Source: Belliella alkalica
GTDB taxonomy: Bacteria > Bacteroidota > Bacteroidia > Cytophagales > Cyclobacteriaceae
Length of the DNA: 64,000 nt
NCBI RefSeq assembly: GCF_022549785.1
Contig: NZ_JAKZGO010000006.1
Coordinates: 124,001-188,000, forward strand
Direction: 5' to 3'
Positions 17,710 to 26,181 of this stretch are shown in pieces. The notes beneath the pieces are model-generated. The model was not told the origin of the DNA. It saw only the letters and a list, made by a program, of their open reading frames with translations, and did not search any database. Numbering within the stretch: position 1 is the first letter of the stretch; each line of letters starts with the position of its first letter. A program made the translations under genes and the position numbers.

Positions 17710-19134
17710 ATGAGTTCAGAGGCTAATGCAGTATGGAAGGAATGCTTACGTGTGATCGAGCAACACGTGAGTGAACAAAGTTTCTCTACTTGGTTCAAAC
17801 CCATCAATCCTGTAAGATTAGAAGGAAGTAGCCTTACGATTCAGGTCCCGAGTCAATTTTTTTACGAGTGGCTGGAAGACAATTATGTAGAAGTCCTCAA
17901 ACTAGCAATCAAAACTACCTTAGGTCAAAATGGACGGCTTGAATATGCCGTAGTGGTGGACAGGGGCAATTCCCAAAATCAACCATATATGGTAAGCTAT
18001 CCTCAAGGAAATGCAGCTGCCAACAATCCCAAAAAACCAAAGCCACTAGAAGAAAGTAAAAGTCCATTTGAAATGCAGTCATTGAATAGTGACATGCTAC
18101 TTCAATCAAACCTTAACCCAAATTACTCCTTCAACTCCTACATTGAGGGAGATTGTAATAGACTTGCTAGGTCCGCAGGATTTGCAGTTGCTACCAAGCC
18201 AGGCATCACCTCTTTCAATCCATTGATGGTATATGGAGGAGTAGGTCTTGGCAAAACTCACTTGGTGCAAGCTATAGGAAACGAAATCAAAAATGGTCCG
18301 GAAGAGAAGTTTGTACTATATGTATCATCTGAAAAGTTCGTAAACCAGTTTATGGATTCCATCAAAGATGGTAATGTAAAAAGCTTTACAAACTTCTATA
18401 TGCAAGTAGATGTCCTAATTATTGACGACATTCAGTTTTTGGCAGGAAAAGATAGAACCCAGGAGATGTTTTTCCATATTTTCAATCACCTGCACCAAAA
18501 CAAAAAACAAATAATCATGACTTCCGACTGTCCTCCTAGAGATCTAAAAGGATTGGAAGAACGTTTGCTTTCCAGATTCAAATGGGGCCTGACAGCAGAT
18601 TTGCAAATGCCTGATTTTGAAACAAGAGTTGCGATCATCAGAAGAAAAATGCAATCTGAAGGTATCTATATACCTGATGATGTAATAGAATATTTAGCTT
18701 ATACTGTAGATACCAATGTAAGGGAACTCGAAGGTGTCATGATCTCCCTAATTGCCCATGCATCGCTCAACAGAGTAGAGATAGATCTTACTTTGGCAAA
18801 ACAGATCATGAAAAACATTGTCAAAGATATAGAAACAGAGGTAGGGATAGACTTTATCCAAAAAACAGTTTCTGATTATTTTGACATAAAACTTGATGAT
18901 CTAAAAGCGAAAACCAGAAAAAAAGAAATCGTAACTGCCAGACAAGTGGCAATGTATTTCTCTAAAGAATTTACAAATCATTCTTTGAAATCTATTGGGT
19001 ACCACTTTGGTGGTAGAGATCACAGTACCGTGATTCACGCTGTACAGACGGTGAATGATTTGATGGAAACAGATACAGCTTTCAGAAATTCTGTCAACGA
19101 ATTAAAAAAGAAATTCAAAATGCGTTCTTACTAA
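17710..19134 (+). CDS. dnaA: Chromosomal replication initiator DnaA
   Basis: A 474-residue initiator with all four domains: helical domain I (WKECLRVIEQHVSEQSFSTWF), a variable linker (about 95-135), the AAA+ core with Walker A VYGGVGLGKTH and Walker B VLIIDDIQFLAGKD plus arginine-finger region LLSRFKWGL, and the DNA-binding domain IV ending FGGRDHSTVIHA. It unwinds oriC and recruits DnaB. dnaN and recF are not next to it, and I see no DnaA-box cluster in the 116 bases upstream, so this position gives no evidence of the origin. It converges on meaB with 4 bases between. Confidence 0.97.
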   Translation: MSSEANAVWKECLRVIEQHVSEQSFSTWFKPINPVRLEGSSLTIQVPSQFFYEWLEDNYVEVLKLAIKTTLGQNGRLEYAVVVDRGNSQNQPYMVSYPQGNAAANNPKKPKPLEESKSPFEMQSLNSDMLLQSNLNPNYSFNSYIEGDCNRLARSAGFAVATKPGITSFNPLMVYGGVGLGKTHLVQAIGNEIKNGPEEKFVLYVSSEKFVNQFMDSIKDGNVKSFTNFYMQVDVLIIDDIQFLAGKDRTQEMFFHIFNHLHQNKKQIIMTSDCPPRDLKGLEERLLSRFKWGLTADLQMPDFETRVAIIRRKMQSEGIYIPDDVIEYLAYTVDTNVRELEGVMISLIAHASLNRVEIDLTLAKQIMKNIVKDIETEVGIDFIQKTVSDYFDIKLDDLKAKTRKKEIVTARQVAMYFSKEFTNHSLKSIGYHFGGRDHSTVIHAVQTVNDLMETDTAFRNSVNELKKKFKMRSY

Positions 19135-19138
19135 AGAG

Positions 19139-20149
19139 CTACTTATCATCCATTTTGATTTGATGGATAAAAATCTCAACCAATTCTCTGGCTTTTTTGA
19201 TAGCTGATACATTTCCTGATTTGATGTCAGTCAAAGAATCATTGATGCTTTTTTCTATTGTAGGATTTTGGTAAAAAGAGGATTCAAGAAGGTATTTAAT
19301 GTGGTCATTCATCCAATTTAACCTTTGATCAGCTCTGTTTTTTTCGAAATATCCATTGTTGATCATCTTTTCCTTGTAAGATTGTATCATCTCCCAGATG
19401 GATTGTAATCCATCACCATTCAATCCTGAGCAAGTCATAACTTTTGGAAGCCATGTGTTTTCTTTTATTGGGAACAAATGCAAGGCATTGGCATATTCTC
19501 TTTTGGCTCTTTTGGCGGCTTCTATGTTTTCACCATCAGCTTTATTGATTATCAAAGCATCACACATCTCAATGATCCCTTTCTTGATCCCCTGCAATTC
19601 ATCACCAGCACCAGCAAGCATGAGTAATAGGAAGAAGTCAACCATACCTTTGACAGCAATCTCTGACTGCCCTACCCCTACTGTCTCTATAAATACAACA
19701 TCAAACCCAGCAGCTTCACAAAGCAACATTGCTTCCCTAGTCCTAGCACTGACACCTCCCAAAGCTGTACCCGAAGGACTTGGTCGGATATAGGCTCTCT
19801 TGTCCATAGATAGTGTCTCCATCCTTGTTTTGTCACCAAGAATACTTCCCCTTCCCGACTGACTACTTGGATCTACCGCCAACACAGCCAACTTCAAGCC
19901 TTCTTCAACCACCAAGTGTCCAAAACGCTCGATAAACGTACTTTTCCCAACACCAGGCACTCCCGTAATTCCTATTCGAATAGATTTTCCAGTATATGGC
20001 AAAACCGCTGACATCACCTGCTCAGCAATCAATTGATCTGAAGGCAGCGCACTCTCTACCAAAGTGATCGCCTGACTCAAAGTCACCCGATCTCCAGACA
20101 ACACCCCATCAATATACTCTTGCTCAGAAAGTCTTTTTCTTTTTTTCAA
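19139..20149 (-). CDS. meaB: Methylmalonyl-CoA mutase-associated GTPase MeaB
   Basis: A 336-residue G3E-family GTPase (older name ArgK/LAO ATPase). Motifs: P-loop GVPGVGKSTFIERFG, the Asp block VDPSSQSGRGSILGDKTRM, the FIETVGVGQSE switch, and the NKADGEN base-specificity motif. It guards methylmalonyl-CoA mutase by gating adenosylcobalamin loading. The mutase genes are not in this window. The C-terminal dimerisation arm is complete. It is convergent with dnaA, with no terminator between. Confidence 0.94.
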   Translation of the reverse strand: MKKRKRLSEQEYIDGVLSGDRVTLSQAITLVESALPSDQLIAEQVMSAVLPYTGKSIRIGITGVPGVGKSTFIERFGHLVVEEGLKLAVLAVDPSSQSGRGSILGDKTRMETLSMDKRAYIRPSPSGTALGGVSARTREAMLLCEAAGFDVVFIETVGVGQSEIAVKGMVDFFLLLMLAGAGDELQGIKKGIIEMCDALIINKADGENIEAAKRAKREYANALHLFPIKENTWLPKVMTCSGLNGDGLQSIWEMIQSYKEKMINNGYFEKNRADQRLNWMNDHIKYLLESSFYQNPTIEKSINDSLTDIKSGNVSAIKKARELVEIFIHQIKMDDK

Positions 20150-20182
20150 AATCCGAATCTTTTAACTTTATGAATATGATTG

Positions 20183-20587
20183 TTACCTAAATGGAAATTT
20201 TACAAATTTCACATCTCCCATACTTGATTTTTCATATTTAGCGATGCAGTGTTTGTAATACTTCTGGTCAAAATATGGCTCCTCAGGAAAAGTAGTCTTA
20301 GGACTATTCTCCTTTGAATCAAAAAAGAAAACTTTCGTATTCCCATATTTGGTATGAGGCATAAATGAGCCATAATCTTCCAAAATATTCCAAAGCGTAT
20401 CTGCCACATATACTGAATAAACCCGAATGACAGGCCCTGTGTTGTTTTCATTTCGGTAAAATGCCATTTCTTCAAATTCCAAGTCAAGATCATTTACTCC
20501 AGGTTGTGTAAAAGACTCCTTGCCTATCCAAATAATCAGAAAAACAACAATCAAAATGATTACATAAAACAAATATCTAGTTGGCAT
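20183..20587 (-). CDS. Single-pass membrane protein, unrecognised
   Basis: A 134-residue protein with one N-terminal membrane segment (YLFYVIILIVVFLIIWI) and a soluble, probably periplasmic domain rich in aromatic and charged residues (FRNENN-like loop, then VYVADTLWNILEDYGSFMPHTKYGNTKVFFF). I recognise no domain. It lies 33 bases before meaB on the same strand and may share its transcript; it is divergent from the hemJ-like gene. Confidence 0.65.
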   Translation of the reverse strand: MPTRYLFYVIILIVVFLIIWIGKESFTQPGVNDLDLEFEEMAFYRNENNTGPVIRVYSVYVADTLWNILEDYGSFMPHTKYGNTKVFFFDSKENSPKTTFPEEPYFDQKYYKHCIAKYEKSSMGDVKFVKFPFR

Positions 20588-20639
20588 GTTCTTAAGGATG
20601 TTTAGATTTAAAGCCTTAATTTAGCAGAAAAAAAGTACA

Positions 20640-21182
20640 ATGGCCTTCGAATATATCAAAGCTCTTCATATCATTTTCATAGTTACATGGTTTGCAGGCT
20701 TATTCTATATCGTCAGACTGTTTATTTATCAAGCTGAAGCTTGGCAAAAACCAGAAAACGAAAGGAAAATACTAGTACCACAACTCAATTTAATGGCCAA
20801 TCGCTTGTGGTATATCATCACTTGGCCTTCTGCCATACTCACACTTGTATTTGGTTTCTGGGTTTTATCTTACCGCTGGGGATATTTGCAACAAGGGTTT
20901 ATGCATGCCAAATTAGGTTTTGTTTTCCTTTTGTACATATATCACTTTTATTGTCAAAAGATCTATACTGATTTGCAAAATGGCAATTCCAAGTTGACCT
21001 CGACACAATTGAGGATCTGGAACGAAGTAGCTACCGTTTTGCTCTTTGCAATAGTGTTCCTAATTGTATTAAAAAGTCTGATCAGTGTAGTATGGGGCAT
21101 CGTTGGAATATTTGTCTTGGGTATTACGATGATGTTGGGGATTAAATTTTACAAGAAAATTAGAGAGAAAAATCAAGGTTAA
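20640..21182 (+). CDS. CopD/HemJ family protein (putative protoporphyrinogen IX oxidase)
   Basis: A 180-residue protein with four to five membrane helices. The N-terminal YIKALHIIFIVTWFAGLFYIVRLFIY carries the conserved His of HemJ, and HAKLGFVFLLYIYHFYC has the second His/Lys block. HemJ oxidises protoporphyrinogen IX in heme synthesis in bacteria lacking HemG or HemY. The following genes encode a SCO copper chaperone and a cytochrome c, which fits a heme and respiration context. HemJ and CopD families are related, so the call is by the N-terminal and central motifs. Confidence 0.85.
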   Translation: MAFEYIKALHIIFIVTWFAGLFYIVRLFIYQAEAWQKPENERKILVPQLNLMANRLWYIITWPSAILTLVFGFWVLSYRWGYLQQGFMHAKLGFVFLLYIYHFYCQKIYTDLQNGNSKLTSTQLRIWNEVATVLLFAIVFLIVLKSLISVVWGIVGIFVLGITMMLGIKFYKKIREKNQG

Positions 21183-21195
21183 AAAAAACAATGTT

Positions 21196-21855
21196 ATGTT
21201 GAAAAAATTCAAAAGCATCCTTTTGCTTACATCGATACTATATATTTCTTTTGGCTGTAATTCAAAAGAAACTGATTCGAACGAACCACTTCCAATCTTA
21301 GGTAACTGGCACGTAAATGAATTTGAAATGGAAGGGAAAACAGTAATAGATACTGTGCGACATAAAATCGCTGACTTTTCTTTCACAAATCAAGAAGGCA
21401 AACAGGTCACGAATTACAGTACCAATGGGAAGGTTTATGTGGCAGATTTCTTTTTCACCACCTGCCCGACGATATGTCCAATTATGAAAACGCAAATGCT
21501 TAGGGTTTATGAAAAATTCAAAGACAATCCTGATTTCATGATTTTGAGCCATACATTGGATCCAGAGCATGATACGGAAGAATTATTGAAAGAATTTGCT
21601 TCAAGAATTGGCGTTGAAGATGACAAAACTTGGCATTTCCTCACTGGCGATCAAGAGAAGATTTTTGAAATTGGCCAAACAAGCTATCTAACCACTGCAA
21701 TGGAAGATAAAAATGAACCTGGAGGAATCCTTCATTCTGGTGCATTTGTATTGGTGGATCAAAATGGAAATATCAGAGGCGTATATGACGGCACAAAAGA
21801 AGATCAAGTCGATAGAATGATTAAAGATATCCCAAAAATATTACCTAATAACTAA
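21196..21855 (+). CDS. SCO family copper chaperone / thioredoxin-like lipoprotein
   Basis: A 219-residue protein with a signal peptide ending at FGCNS, a probable lipoprotein site. The SCO signature is complete: CxxxC in FFFTTCPTICPIMK, the LSHTLDPEHDT loop, and the distal metal His in LHSGAFVLVDQNG. SCO proteins deliver copper to the CuA site of cytochrome oxidase or act as thiol reductases. It sits between a HemJ-like gene and a cytochrome c gene with gaps of 13 and 2 bases, so an operon is likely. Confidence 0.93.
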   Translation: MLKKFKSILLLTSILYISFGCNSKETDSNEPLPILGNWHVNEFEMEGKTVIDTVRHKIADFSFTNQEGKQVTNYSTNGKVYVADFFFTTCPTICPIMKTQMLRVYEKFKDNPDFMILSHTLDPEHDTEELLKEFASRIGVEDDKTWHFLTGDQEKIFEIGQTSYLTTAMEDKNEPGGILHSGAFVLVDQNGNIRGVYDGTKEDQVDRMIKDIPKILPNN

Positions 21856-21857
21856 AA

Positions 21858-22301
21858 GTGAAAAACCTTACTATCATTCCTCTTATACTCATATTCATTT
21901 TGTCCTGTGCTCCTGAAAAAGATAAACTTGATAGAGGATTGTCTGATATCAAGGATGCAAAAGTCTTACAATACGCTATTGAGGGGAAAATCCTTTACGA
22001 GAACTATTGTGGTAACTGCCATCAAAATAATGGTACAGGTCTTGGCAAACTAATCCCTCCACTAAAAGGGTCAGATTATATAGGAAATAATCCTAAAAGG
22101 ACTGCTCGAATCATAAAATATGGACTGGCAGGACCTATAGTGGTCAATGGTGTGACTTACAATCAACCCATGCCAGCAAATCCAAATTTAACAAATATGG
22201 AGATTGCCCATATCGTTACATATATTTTCAATATATGGGGAAATGAAGAAGGGGTCATTGATGGTAAAAAGGTAGCTGAATATTTAAATTCCGATGAATG
22301 A
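21858..22301 (+). CDS. Monoheme cytochrome c lipoprotein
   Basis: A 147-residue protein starting with GTG two bases after the SCO stop. The signal peptide ends at ILSCAPE, a lipoprotein site. One heme motif is present, CGNCH, and an axial Met probably lies in YNQPMPANPN. The end, MEIAHIVTYIFNIWG, is the usual last helix. It is likely a membrane-anchored electron carrier that feeds an oxidase; the SCO gene next door supports that. Confidence 0.92.
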   Translation: MKNLTIIPLILIFILSCAPEKDKLDRGLSDIKDAKVLQYAIEGKILYENYCGNCHQNNGTGLGKLIPPLKGSDYIGNNPKRTARIIKYGLAGPIVVNGVTYNQPMPANPNLTNMEIAHIVTYIFNIWGNEEGVIDGKKVAEYLNSDE

Positions 22302-22367
22302 TCATAATACCCATCTATCGAATAACTAACCTTCAAAAAAATGTTATAGTAAAATCAAGAGAAAAGC

Positions 22368-22799
22368 TTACTCATTTTGCAATTCATTTTTAGCTCTTGC
22401 CATGCTATTATTTATATCATCATTTACTTTTGTGACCATGATTTTTTGTTCATTCAGATATGAATTTAGCTCTTCATCTGTCATACCTTCATTTGAGCTT
22501 TTGAACTGTCTCATCCAAACAAACATTCCATCAAAAGCATCATCCAGATCTTTGGCAAGAAGTCTCAATTCAAGTATTTTCTCTGAATTTGCTACAGTAT
22601 CTTCCTCTTCAAGCGAATTTGCTTTGGAATCGATTTTTTTTCTAAGTGACTTAAGCTCCCCCATATGAGGCATTACCTCATCATGTATGGTTATTACTTC
22701 ATCACGTAGCATTTGATTTTGATCCACTTTATCACTTCCACATGAAATTGTGGTGAAAACAAGACAAGCAAATAGAATAAATTTCAAAAATAATCTCAT
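22368..22799 (-). CDS. Small helical lipoprotein, unrecognised
   Basis: A 143-residue protein with a signal peptide and lipobox TTISCGS. The mature part is predicted all-helical and strongly charged (MLRDEVITIHDEVMPHMGELKSLRKKI and similar), probably a helical hairpin or coiled coil. Similar proteins in related genomes have been labelled viral A-type inclusion protein, a name that I consider uninformative. It is convergent with cytochrome c and lies 56 bases downstream of the MerC gene on the same strand. Confidence 0.7.
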   Translation of the reverse strand: MRLFLKFILFACLVFTTISCGSDKVDQNQMLRDEVITIHDEVMPHMGELKSLRKKIDSKANSLEEEDTVANSEKILELRLLAKDLDDAFDGMFVWMRQFKSSNEGMTDEELNSYLNEQKIMVTKVNDDINNSMARAKNELQNE

Positions 22800-22855
22800 A
22801 ATTCTTTGTCATAAAATCAATAACAAAGTAATATGAAATTTACTTAAAAAAGAAA

Positions 22856-23272
22856 TTACTCAACAATAACCTTACAATTTCTATGATATTTCCAATTAAT
22901 AATATGAATAATCACTAAAAAAACCGAGGCTACCAATGAAACATAAATCATCCAACTGTAAACATCATGTAAAAGCACACCTACTGAAAAGATAGAAACT
23001 GCTACCCAAAGTGCTATTTTTATAACTTTGGATTGCGTATTTTTAACCGCGTTTATGACTGCCCAGACTGCAAGAAAAACGAACAAAAAGTCCATCCAAT
23101 GCCAATGAATATGCGCATGATCGTGATCATGATGATGTTCTTCGGTATTGAATACAAAACCCATAGAAATCAAAACAGGGAATGCCAGACAGTGAATCAA
23201 GCACATAACCGAGGCCGATATACCCATGATATCGGCAGATTGCGCGGATATTCTTTTTATAATTTGCAACAT
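22856..23272 (-). CDS. MerC domain-containing membrane protein with His-rich loop
   Basis: I start at the ATG at 23272 (138 residues); a longer frame reaches into the divergent gene. Helix one carries SASVMCLIHCLAFPVL, the MerC-type Cys pair for metal transport. A His-rich loop (EHHHDHDHAHIHWHW, about 50-65) follows, then three more helices. MerC proteins were described in mercury uptake, but chromosomal Bacteroidota members are likely linked to another metal such as zinc. The start codon lies inside a perfect inverted repeat at 23262-23282, a likely repressor site. Confidence 0.85.
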   Translation of the reverse strand: MLQIIKRISAQSADIMGISASVMCLIHCLAFPVLISMGFVFNTEEHHHDHDHAHIHWHWMDFLFVFLAVWAVINAVKNTQSKVIKIALWVAVSIFSVGVLLHDVYSWMIYVSLVASVFLVIIHIINWKYHRNCKVIVE

Positions 23273-23282
23273 AATTGCAAAT
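23262..23282. promoter_or_regulatory. Perfect 8-5-8 inverted repeat over the MerC start (candidate Zur/Fur-type operator)
   Basis: ATTTGCAA (23262-23269) and TTGCAAAT (23275-23282) flank the spacer CATAA, which contains the MerC start codon on the minus strand. Such AT-rich palindromes with a short spacer are the form bound by Fur-family repressors. The His-rich MerC product makes a zinc-responsive repressor plausible. It also sits 46 bases before the divergent aminotransferase start and could control both genes. Confidence 0.55.
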
Positions 23283-23327
23283 ATACATATTAAACTAAAC
23301 AACAACCATAAAACAAAAATAAATTTT

Positions 23328-24149
23328 ATGAAATCATTTTGCTTTGCCAAAAACGAAATAATCGATTCTAATTTGGCCCAAATACACCCAATGGACATTA
23401 CGTTAATCAGAGGTTATGGGATTTTTGATTTTTTTAGAACTTCAAATTATATCCCTTTATTTTTGTCTGACTACTTAGATAGATTTATCAGATCCGCTGA
23501 AAAAACACACCTCAAACTGAAATATACCAAAACTGAACTGAGGGAAATCATACTTGATTTGATACAAAAAAATGACCTTCAAAATGGAGGTGTGAGGATG
23601 CTACTCACTGGTGGGGTTTCTGCAAACCACTTCTCGCCTGCTGATGGAGACCTATTTATTTTTTGTGAAGAATTACTTTTTCCGGAAAAAGAAAAATACG
23701 AAAAAGGAGTAAAACTACTCAGTGCAGAACATGTAAGAATGATCGCCGACATCAAAACCACCAACTATGCCTTTCCAGTATGGTTGAGCCCTTCTTGGAA
23801 GGAAAATGGTGCGGAGGATGTCATTTATCATTTTAATGGTGTGGTTTCTGAAAGTTCAAGAAGTAATATTTTCATGGTAAAAAATGGAAGCATCAGCACA
23901 CCCAACAACCATATTTTGCATGGCATCACAAGAAAGAGAGTTTTAGAATTAGCTCCTGAATGCAATATAAGGTCTATTACTTTTGAAGAATTGCTTGACG
24001 CAGATGAATTATTCATCACGAGCACTACAAAGAAAATCCTACCTATTACCGTAATTGACAAGCAAAAGATTGGGGATGGAAAAGTAGGAGAAATCACCAA
24101 AAAATTGATGGCTGATTTTGTGGATATGGAGGTAAAACACACTTCTTGA
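23328..24149 (+). CDS. Class IV aminotransferase (BCAT / aminodeoxychorismate lyase superfamily)
   Basis: I start at the ATG at 23328 (273 residues); the upstream in-frame extension overlaps the MerC gene. The fold-type IV PLP enzyme pattern is visible: GYGIFDFFRT near the N-terminus, a central IADIKTTNY with the PLP lysine, the later VVSESSRSNIFMVKNGSIST, and GITRKRVLELA. Members include branched-chain and D-amino acid aminotransferases and PabC. The sequence does not let me choose between them. It shares a 55-base divergent promoter region with the MerC gene. Confidence 0.86.
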   Translation: MKSFCFAKNEIIDSNLAQIHPMDITLIRGYGIFDFFRTSNYIPLFLSDYLDRFIRSAEKTHLKLKYTKTELREIILDLIQKNDLQNGGVRMLLTGGVSANHFSPADGDLFIFCEELLFPEKEKYEKGVKLLSAEHVRMIADIKTTNYAFPVWLSPSWKENGAEDVIYHFNGVVSESSRSNIFMVKNGSISTPNNHILHGITRKRVLELAPECNIRSITFEELLDADELFITSTTKKILPITVIDKQKIGDGKVGEITKKLMADFVDMEVKHTS

Positions 24150-24475
24150 AATATGAGTATTCGTACTATTGCACATTAGGTAAGAAATAGCTTTGTAAGC
24201 TACGGAACTCGTTAACAGTCCACAATCATCCGACCATAGCTAATTGAAATGAACTTCAAATGTTATTATAAATTGCTATTGGCGTAAATACGGATAGTCA
24301 TATCTGAAAAAATAGTCATCGTTTAAACTTCAAGTTTGATTTAGAAATGATTGTTGCTACAATGTTAAACTTCCTAGAATCAGATATTCTTGAAACAATT
24401 CAGATAAAACATAAAAGGTCAGCGAAGAATTTCGCTGACCTTTTATGTTTTAAATCAATTCAAATGAACCTGATA
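24150..24475. other. Intergenic region with degenerate repeat and strong terminator
   Basis: A 326-base gap between convergent genes. The part at about 24205-24330 shows patchy similarity to 34185-34325 after nhaA: both contain AGCT-A/G-ATTGAAATG-A/T-ACTTCA followed by AT-rich sequence with TTGATTTA. The right part is the long terminator at 24406-24451. No gene is visible. Confidence 0.5.
24406..24451. terminator. Perfect 21-bp bidirectional terminator hairpin
   Basis: The arm at 24406-24426 is exactly complementary to 24431-24451 with a 4-base loop (GAAT). Outer parts are A-rich on the left and T-rich on the right, so it can stop transcripts from the aminotransferase (plus) and DUF3299-like gene (minus). 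Confidence 0.85.
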
Positions 24476-24913
24476 TTAATCCAAGAGCACTGCATCAACA
24501 AGAATGTACATTAATTTCTCTGGATCTTTGTCGTTCAATGTCAATTTACCTCTTACCTTCACTCTTTTTGAGGTGTATTTTATGGGGCTTTTCAGCATTA
24601 CTTCCATTACAGTCTCGGGGCCACCTGATCCACAGAAAAAACATTCTGCTAAAGGTAAAGATGATAGAATAATATGCTCAGGCTTAAACATTCCCTCAAA
24701 AGGTATGATATATCCATCTGCCTCCACCACTTTGCCTTCTATACCTTTGATCTTGGAACTGAATACTGGGATGTACAATTCCCCAAAATCATCTTCTCCA
24801 ATCTTATATGTCACTTCAGACAAGTCTCTCCACACATTGGGCGAAGACTGCGCCCAAGCTATTGAAGTACTGAAAAGCAAAGTCAATACTAATAATGTTT
24901 GTTTTAATTTCAT
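24476..24913 (-). CDS. Secreted DUF3299-like protein
   Basis: I start at the ATG at 24913 (145 residues), which gives a clean signal peptide ending AWAQS; a longer frame adds a Cys-rich sequence that comes from antisense of the permease gene. The mature protein has ADGYIIPFEGMFKPEHIILSS and LAECFFCGSGGPETVMEV, the pattern of DUF3299 proteins, with a CxxC pair. Such proteins occur beside LolCD/FtsX-like ABC transporters in other bacteria, in some cases linked to zinc. Here it is the last gene of the sensor/ABC run. Family call is from memory. Confidence 0.7.
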   Translation of the reverse strand: MKLKQTLLVLTLLFSTSIAWAQSSPNVWRDLSEVTYKIGEDDFGELYIPVFSSKIKGIEGKVVEADGYIIPFEGMFKPEHIILSSLPLAECFFCGSGGPETVMEVMLKSPIKYTSKRVKVRGKLTLNDKDPEKLMYILVDAVLLD

Positions 24914-24957
24914 TCTCTTTTGTTCTCTTTGGGTTGACAAATTTATACTATTTTCAT

Positions 24958-26181
24958 CTAAGACTTTGTAAGTTGCTTCGCAATATCTGTTTGATATGCA
25001 GTCCAGGCAGGAATCAATGAAGCAACAAAACCTACAATCACTGCAAAGGCAACAATCCACAATTCTTCTTGCAAGAATACTGCCGCACTCAATCCACTGA
25101 TGGCACCTTGTTCATTTTGCATTACCAACACAGCCAAGAAACCGTGCCCAATAACAATCCCCAAAACAGCTCCCAACAATGTCAATATAATTCCTTCCAA
25201 GACGATGTGCAAAAATAATTGAATACTTGAGGCCCCTAAAGTCCTCATCACTGCAAGGTCATATTTTCTTTCTTTCAGGGAATTGAACAAGGCAATAAAT
25301 ATCCCTAGACCCGCAATGATAATAATTGCAATTGCCAGACCTTGAATCAATTTAACTCCTACCCCGAGAAGCTCAAACAACCTTGAGATCTCAAATGATG
25401 GAGAAGCTGCTTGTAATGCGCTTTTACTATTGATAAACCTAGGTAACTGAACAGCTGCTATCGGGTTTCTGTACTGCAAAAGCAAAGAGGTAACTTCCCT
25501 ATCCTCATCTGTCTCCGGAAAGCCAGAGATGCTTACATCTGCTTCAAACTTATCATGGTCATGACCTTCGTCATGCGAATACCATACGGATTCTATACTT
25601 GTCAAAATTAGTTTATCCAAAACGTTGTCTTTTTGAGACAAAATGCCTGAGACAATATATGGATGCTCATCATGCTCATGGCTACTACTCCCTATACCAT
25701 GAGAACCAATAAAGGAATCCCCTACTTTCAAATTCAGTTTCTTAGCGACCTCAAAACCCAAAACTACTTCAAAAGGCTTTATCCATTCTTTTCCTGCATC
25801 AAAACCGGCATTGTATAACTGTAAATAGTCATGGTTAGTACCTACAATTCTATATCCTTGATAGTTATCCCCCATTCCCAATGGAATGATCTTTTTAACC
25901 AGTCTGTTTTTTTCTAGCGCTTTAGCATCTTTCATATCGATGTTCCCTGTTGGGTAATCAATATGGTAAACACTAGAAAGAATTAGTTGAAGAGGGCTTC
26001 CTTTAGCTCCCACGACCAAATCTATTCCTTCAGCATCCTTTGTCATCTTATTCTCAAACTGATCTTGGATCAAAATCAGAACAGTGATAATCGATAACCC
26101 AAGTGCCAACAAAAGAATATTCAAGCCTGTATTCAATGGCTTTGCAATCAAATATTTCCAGCTTAATTTCAACATATTCAT
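24958..26181 (-). CDS. FtsX/MacB-type ABC transporter permease with His-rich periplasmic loop
   Basis: A 407-residue permease with one N-terminal helix, a periplasmic domain (about 45-265) and three C-terminal helices, the standard FtsX layout. The end EGIILTLLGAVLGIVIGHGF and LIPAWTAYQTDIAKQL fit the family. The periplasmic part has two His/Asp-rich stretches, GSSSHEHDEHPY and WYSHDEGHDHDKFEAD, which could bind metal. The start overlaps the ATPase stop by 4 bases, so the two subunits are translationally coupled. Likely role is mechanotransmission or export across the envelope, not classical import. Confidence 0.88.
   Translation of the reverse strand: MNMLKLSWKYLIAKPLNTGLNILLLALGLSIITVLILIQDQFENKMTKDAEGIDLVVGAKGSPLQLILSSVYHIDYPTGNIDMKDAKALEKNRLVKKIIPLGMGDNYQGYRIVGTNHDYLQLYNAGFDAGKEWIKPFEVVLGFEVAKKLNLKVGDSFIGSHGIGSSSHEHDEHPYIVSGILSQKDNVLDKLILTSIESVWYSHDEGHDHDKFEADVSISGFPETDEDREVTSLLLQYRNPIAAVQLPRFINSKSALQAASPSFEISRLFELLGVGVKLIQGLAIAIIIIAGLGIFIALFNSLKERKYDLAVMRTLGASSIQLFLHIVLEGIILTLLGAVLGIVIGHGFLAVLVMQNEQGAISGLSAAVFLQEELWIVAFAVIVGFVASLIPAWTAYQTDIAKQLTKS

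Noticed and set aside
24914-25060. Cys-rich N-terminal extension of the DUF3299-like protein
   Set aside because: It overlaps the permease gene's end; the downstream ATG gives a proper signal peptide.
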